In this document: in pieces, positions 60,975 to 64,000 of the stretch
How the letters are laid out: each line of letters starts with the position of its first letter
Numbering within the stretch: the first letter of the stretch is position 1
Assembly: GCF_002135345.1 (NCBI RefSeq)
Contig: NZ_NEGI01000007.1
Span: forward strand, 96,383-160,382
Reading direction: 5' to 3'
DNA from: Acinetobacter sp. ANC 4648
GTDB lineage: Bacteria; Pseudomonadota; Gammaproteobacteria; Pseudomonadales; Moraxellaceae
Length of the DNA stretch: 64,000 nucleotides
The notes under the pieces: model-generated
Database searches by the model: none
Told to the model about the DNA's origin: nothing
Seen by the model: the letters and a program-made list of their open reading frames with translations, nothing else
Made by a program: the position numbers and the translations under genes

Positions 60975-61150
60975 AGTGATTTATGTACTCAAACGAGTAC
61001 ACTCCCAATTCGTAAGTCACTAAACATTTGACTTACACGCGGAGGAGGAATAAATCACACCACCGCGTCTACTCGGACTGGAATTTTAAGAAGAAAGCTC
61101 CGAAGAGCCCTCCTCGCCCGAGGTCTTTGACGCTGATAAATTTACACTTA
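60975..61150 (-). promoter_or_regulatory. Probable L10 leader upstream of rplJ
   Basis: The 319-base rplA-rplJ spacer is unusually GC-rich over 61030-61130 and contains minus-strand hairpins CCTCGGGCGAGG, GCTCTTCGGAGC and GTACTCGTTTGAGTAC. A structured leader that binds L10-L12 and represses translation is expected here in gammaproteobacteria. Limits are approximate; no covariance model was run. The remaining part of the spacer, 61151-61277, holds nothing recognised. Confidence 0.6.
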
Positions 61151-61277
61151 TCAATTCAAAGTTCGCCTGAAAAACACAAGAACAATGGAATCCAACATTC
61201 TCATGCCAACTTTAAAGCTATGCTTCAAAGTTAATACAGGGCTTTAAAATTCTGTAATAATTTTACGAAACGTAAAA

Positions 61278-61973
61278 TTACTTAGTAACGTTTGCTACAT
61301 CAATGATCAAACCTGGACCCATAGTAGAGCTCAAAGTGATCTTCTTGATATAAATACCTTTAGAAGTCGCAGGTTTTGCTTTCTTAAGGTCAGCTACAAG
61401 AGCTTCAAGGTTTTGACGGATAGCAGCAGCTTCAAAGCCAACTTGACCAATCGCAGCGTGGATGATACCACCTTTGTCAACACGGTAACGCGCTTGACCA
61501 GCTTTTGCATTTTTAACTGCAGTCGCTACATCAGGAGTTACAGTACCCACTTTAGGGTTAGGCATTAAACCACGTGGACCAAGAATTGTACCCAACTTAC
61601 CTACAACGCGCATAGCGTCAGGAGCTGCGATTACAACATCAAAGTCCAAGTTACCCGCTTGAATGCTTTCAGCAAGATCATCAAAACCAACGATGTCCGC
61701 GCCTTCAGCTTTAGCAGCTTCAGCAGCAGCGCCTTGAGCAAACACAGCAACACGTACAGTTTTACCAGTACCTGCAGGAAGTGTAGTCGCGCCACGAACA
61801 ACTTGATCCGATTTACGTGGGTCAACGCCCAAGTTTACCGATACATCCATAGATTCTTTGAATTTAACAGCTGAAAGTTCATTAAGAACCTGAACCGCTT
61901 CTTCCAAAGTATAAACTTTTTGAGCTTCAACAGCAGCAGCAATAGCTTTTTGACGTTTAGTTAACTTAGCCAT
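61278..61973 (-). CDS. rplA: Ribosomal protein uL1
   Basis: A 231-residue protein starting [11 protein letters not shown], with [22 protein letters not shown], the uL1 signature. It forms the L1 stalk on 23S rRNA and represses its own operon. Starts three bases after the rplK stop. Confidence 0.98.
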   Translation of the reverse strand: MAKLTKRQKAIAAAVEAQKVYTLEEAVQVLNELSAVKFKESMDVSVNLGVDPRKSDQVVRGATTLPAGTGKTVRVAVFAQGAAAEAAKAEGADIVGFDDLAESIQAGNLDFDVVIAAPDAMRVVGKLGTILGPRGLMPNPKVGTVTPDVATAVKNAKAGQARYRVDKGGIIHAAIGQVGFEAAAIRQNLEALVADLKKAKPATSKGIYIKKITLSSTMGPGLIIDVANVTK

Positions 61974-61976
61974 GTC

Positions 61977-62405
61977 TTATAGTTCCACTTCCAAGCCCAT
62001 AGAACGCGCAGAACCAGCAATGGTACGTACACGTGCGTCTAAATCAGCACCAGTTAAATCTGGTTCTTTAGTAGTCGCAATTTCTTCTAACTGAGCGCGA
62101 GTCAACGTACCAACTTTAGTTTTGTTAGGTACAGCTGAACCCTTTTGAATACCAGCAGCTTTCTTAAGAAGAACAGCAGCAGGAGGAGTTTTCATGATAA
62201 ATGTGAACGATTTATCGTTATACACAGTAATCACAACTGGAATTGGAAGACCAACTTCAACTTTTTGTGTCGCAGCATTGAATTCTTTACAGAATGCCAT
62301 GATGTTAACACCACGTTGACCCAATGCAGGACCAATCGGTGGAGATGGATTTGCCTTACCAGCTGGAACTTGCAGCTTGATATAGCTGTCAATTTTCTTA
62401 GCCAT
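61977..62405 (-). CDS. rplK: Ribosomal protein uL11
   Basis: A 142-residue protein with [28 protein letters not shown]. It binds the GTPase-associated centre of 23S rRNA. AGAGGTAA precedes the ATG. Confidence 0.98.
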   Translation of the reverse strand: MAKKIDSYIKLQVPAGKANPSPPIGPALGQRGVNIMAFCKEFNAATQKVEVGLPIPVVITVYNDKSFTFIMKTPPAAVLLKKAAGIQKGSAVPNKTKVGTLTRAQLEEIATTKEPDLTGADLDARVRTIAGSARSMGLEVEL

Positions 62406-62487
62406 TTCAAATTACCTCTGGGTACAAACGCCGCTAGGCTCCCCAAGTCTACGTATAACAACAATAAATCATTGTTATAATAATAAT

Positions 62488-62503
62488 GCCCGATAAATCG
62501 GGC
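62488..62503. terminator. Hairpin between nusG and rplK
   Basis: GCCCGA-TAAA-TCGGGC; on the minus strand ATTATTATT follows, so partial termination between secE-nusG and rplKA is plausible. Confidence 0.55.
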
Positions 62504-62523
62504 GTTTTTCCAACCAATTGAAA

Positions 62524-63057
62524 TTAAATTGTTTTTTCGACTTGGCGAAATTCCAATTCAACTTGAGTTGGTCGATTAAATACATTAATCGTCAACGTTA
62601 AACGCGACTTATCGTACAAGACTTCTTCCACCACACCTTTAAAGTCTGTGAATGGACCATCTGTAACTAATAATTCTTCGCCTGGCTCAAACATTGTCTT
62701 AGGACGAGGTGCTTCACCAGTATTGCGTACACGAGCAAGAATTGCATCAGCTTCTTTTTGCGTAATTGGCGCAGGTTTTTCTGCTGTACCACCAATGAAG
62801 CCCAATACTTTTGGACATTCCTTGACAATATGCCAAGTATCATCATTCATTTCCATTTCGACCAATACATAGCCTGGAAAGAATTTACGCTCTGACTTAC
62901 GTTTCTTACCATCCTTCATCTCTACCACTTCTTCGGTAGGAACGAGGACTTCACCAAAACTATCAGCAACAGCGCTACGCTGGATTCGATCATTAAGTGA
63001 ACGCATCACTTGTTTTTCATAACCTGAATAGGCATGAAGAATGTACCAACGTTTCAT
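62524..63057 (-). CDS. nusG: Transcription termination/antitermination factor NusG
   Basis: A 177-residue protein with the NGN domain (WYILHAYSGYEKQVMRSL, FPGYVLVEMEM) and a C-terminal KOW domain (VTDGPFTDFKGVVEEV). It couples RNA polymerase to Rho and ribosomes. Starts seven bases after secE. Confidence 0.98.
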   Translation of the reverse strand: MKRWYILHAYSGYEKQVMRSLNDRIQRSAVADSFGEVLVPTEEVVEMKDGKKRKSERKFFPGYVLVEMEMNDDTWHIVKECPKVLGFIGGTAEKPAPITQKEADAILARVRNTGEAPRPKTMFEPGEELLVTDGPFTDFKGVVEEVLYDKSRLTLTINVFNRPTQVELEFRQVEKTI

Positions 63058-63064
63058 AGCTCTC

Positions 63065-63505
63065 TTACCCGATAATAAACTTCATAAACCAACCAATTAA
63101 GTAGTCAAAACACCACAAAACGATTGCAGCAACAACAACGACCAGTAAAACCTGCCATGAAGTGGTTACTGTTTCATGTTTCGTTGGCCAAGTTACTCGA
63201 CGTAATTCTATACGCGAATCTTGAAGCAAACGAACAAAGCCTTTGCCTTGATGGGTGGCGTATAATAAACCCAAAGCCACAACGATACAAGCAATAATTA
63301 CCCCGATGCGTACCCAAATACTATTTGCTGGCGCCCAATATCCAGGTAAGAATTGATTCACCATAAGTGCAGCAATGATTAAAGTCAATGCAATAATCCA
63401 CAACACAATATCGAGTGGAGAACCAGAACCAACTACTTCAGCTGAATTATTTCTTTGAGGAATTGCTGCGTCGCCCATGGCGTCACGTGATTTATCATTC
63501 GACAT
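63065..63505 (-). CDS. secE: Preprotein translocase subunit SecE
   Basis: A 146-residue protein with three membrane helices, the third preceded by the conserved RRVTWPTKHETV amphipathic motif, as in E. coli. Essential partner of SecY. First of the secE-nusG pair, downstream of tRNA-Trp. Confidence 0.97.
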   Translation of the reverse strand: MSNDKSRDAMGDAAIPQRNNSAEVVGSGSPLDIVLWIIALTLIIAALMVNQFLPGYWAPANSIWVRIGVIIACIVVALGLLYATHQGKGFVRLLQDSRIELRRVTWPTKHETVTTSWQVLLVVVVAAIVLWCFDYLIGWFMKFIIG

Positions 63506-63583
63506 TTTTGTACTCGTCGTAGGTTTCGCGACTTATTATATGACAATTTAGCTGGCATCAAGCTTTTTATTAAAAAAATAATT

Positions 63584-63659
63584 TGGCAGGCCAGGAGGGA
63601 CTCGAACCCCCAACATTCGGTTTTGGAGACCGACGCTCTACCAATTGAACTACTAACCT
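63584..63659 (-). tRNA. trpT: tRNA-Trp (CCA)
   Basis: 76 bases with encoded CCA, loop CTCCAAA, anticodon CCA. Lies between tuf and secE, the order found in many gammaproteobacteria. Confidence 0.96.
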
Positions 63660-63663
63660 TTTA

Positions 63664-63697
63664 CAAAAACATGCCGAAAATCGAAATTCTCGGCATG
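63664..63697 (-). terminator. Terminator after tuf
   Basis: Minus-strand CATGCCGA...TCGGCATG and TTTTT, between the tuf stop and tRNA-Trp; it ends four bases before the tRNA 5' end. Confidence 0.85.
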
Positions 63698-63714
63698 AAT
63701 ATACTTCAATTCTA

Positions 63715-64000
63715 TTATGCAGTTACTTTAGCAACTACACCAGCACCAACTGTACGACCACCTTCACGGATCGCAAAACGTAGACCTGGGTCCATTGCGA
63801 TTGGGTGAATTAGTTCTACTGACATTTCAACGTTGTCACCTGGCATAACCATTTCAACGCCGTCTTGTAATTGGATAGCACCAGTTACGTCAGTTGTACG
63901 GAAATAGAACTGTGGACGGTAACCGTTAAGGAACGGAGTATGACGACCACCTTCTTCTTTCGAAAGTACATATACTTCAGCATCAAACTTAGTATGCGGT
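63715..64000 (-). CDS. tuf: Elongation factor Tu, C-terminal part, 5' end beyond window
   Basis: The 95 codons at the window edge read [18 protein letters not shown] and end [15 protein letters not shown], the EF-Tu domain 3. It delivers aminoacyl-tRNA to the ribosome. The rest lies past 64000. Confidence 0.98.
   Translation of the reverse strand, partial: PHTKFDAEVYVLSKEEGGRHTPFLNGYRPQFYFRTTDVTGAIQLQDGVEMVMPGDNVEMSVELIHPIAMDPGLRFAIREGGRTVGAGVVAKVTA

Overview
This window looks like a chromosome segment from an Acinetobacter species (Moraxellaceae, Gammaproteobacteria). The basis is recognition, not a database search: AT-rich DNA with AT-rich spacers, the order bacterioferritin - pilin oligosaccharyltransferase - type IV pilin, the order tpiA-secG-tRNA-Leu-tRNA-fMet-rimP-nusA-infB-rbfA, the fadB-fadA pair, and an rpoC that fits a TTG start giving 1397 residues. 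No insertion sequence, prophage, CRISPR array or recognisable defence system was seen. Most of the window is core genome.

Layout. 1-4.8 kb: the 3' end of a bacterioferritin gene, then on the minus strand a type IV pilin locus (pilA, a long AT-rich spacer, a second pilin, a TfpX/TfpZ-type pilin accessory protein, a PglL/TfpO-type O-oligosaccharyltransferase). 5-7.3 kb: a LemA lipoprotein with two TPM-domain proteins. 7.4-14.7 kb (minus): tpiA, secG, tRNA-Leu(GAG), four tandem initiator tRNA genes, then rimP-nusA-infB-rbfA, the translation/transcription operon that follows metY in many gammaproteobacteria. 15-19.4 kb (plus): pilB-pilC-pilD-coaE, the pilus motor ATPase, platform, prepilin peptidase and a CoA kinase. 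19.4-25.8 kb: an EamA transporter, rlmB, ppnP, recN, yqgE-ruvX and an SDR with an altered catalytic motif. 25.8-30.5 kb: a FUSC/DUF1656/HlyD efflux operon divergent from an IclR-type regulator. 30.6-38.1 kb: pgsA, an acyl-CoA thioesterase, uvrC and the fadBA beta-oxidation operon.

38-51 kb is the most accessory-like part: a periplasmic 22-residue-repeat protein, several unknown membrane proteins, a variant CDP-alcohol phosphatidyltransferase, a FrnE-like thiol oxidoreductase, two tandem related outer-membrane-barrel-like proteins, htpG, an LprI-like protein, OmpW, an NhaC/YuiF-type antiporter, an alpha/beta hydrolase and a glycine-zipper lipoprotein. 51.3-64 kb (minus) is the classic tuf - tRNA-Trp - secE-nusG-rplKAJL-rpoBC block, with a probable L10 leader before rplJ and a probable attenuator between rplL and rpoB.

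The pilin locus and pilBCD serve one pathway: PilD processes the pilins, PilB/PilC assemble them, and PglL glycosylates them. The most interesting leads are the AT-rich two-pilin/TfpZ cassette, the tandem barrel pair, the repeat protein, the variant CDP-alcohol transferase, the SDR lacking its catalytic tyrosine, and the initiator tRNA array with a U1-U72 mismatch and base-pair-conserving hairpins between its copies.
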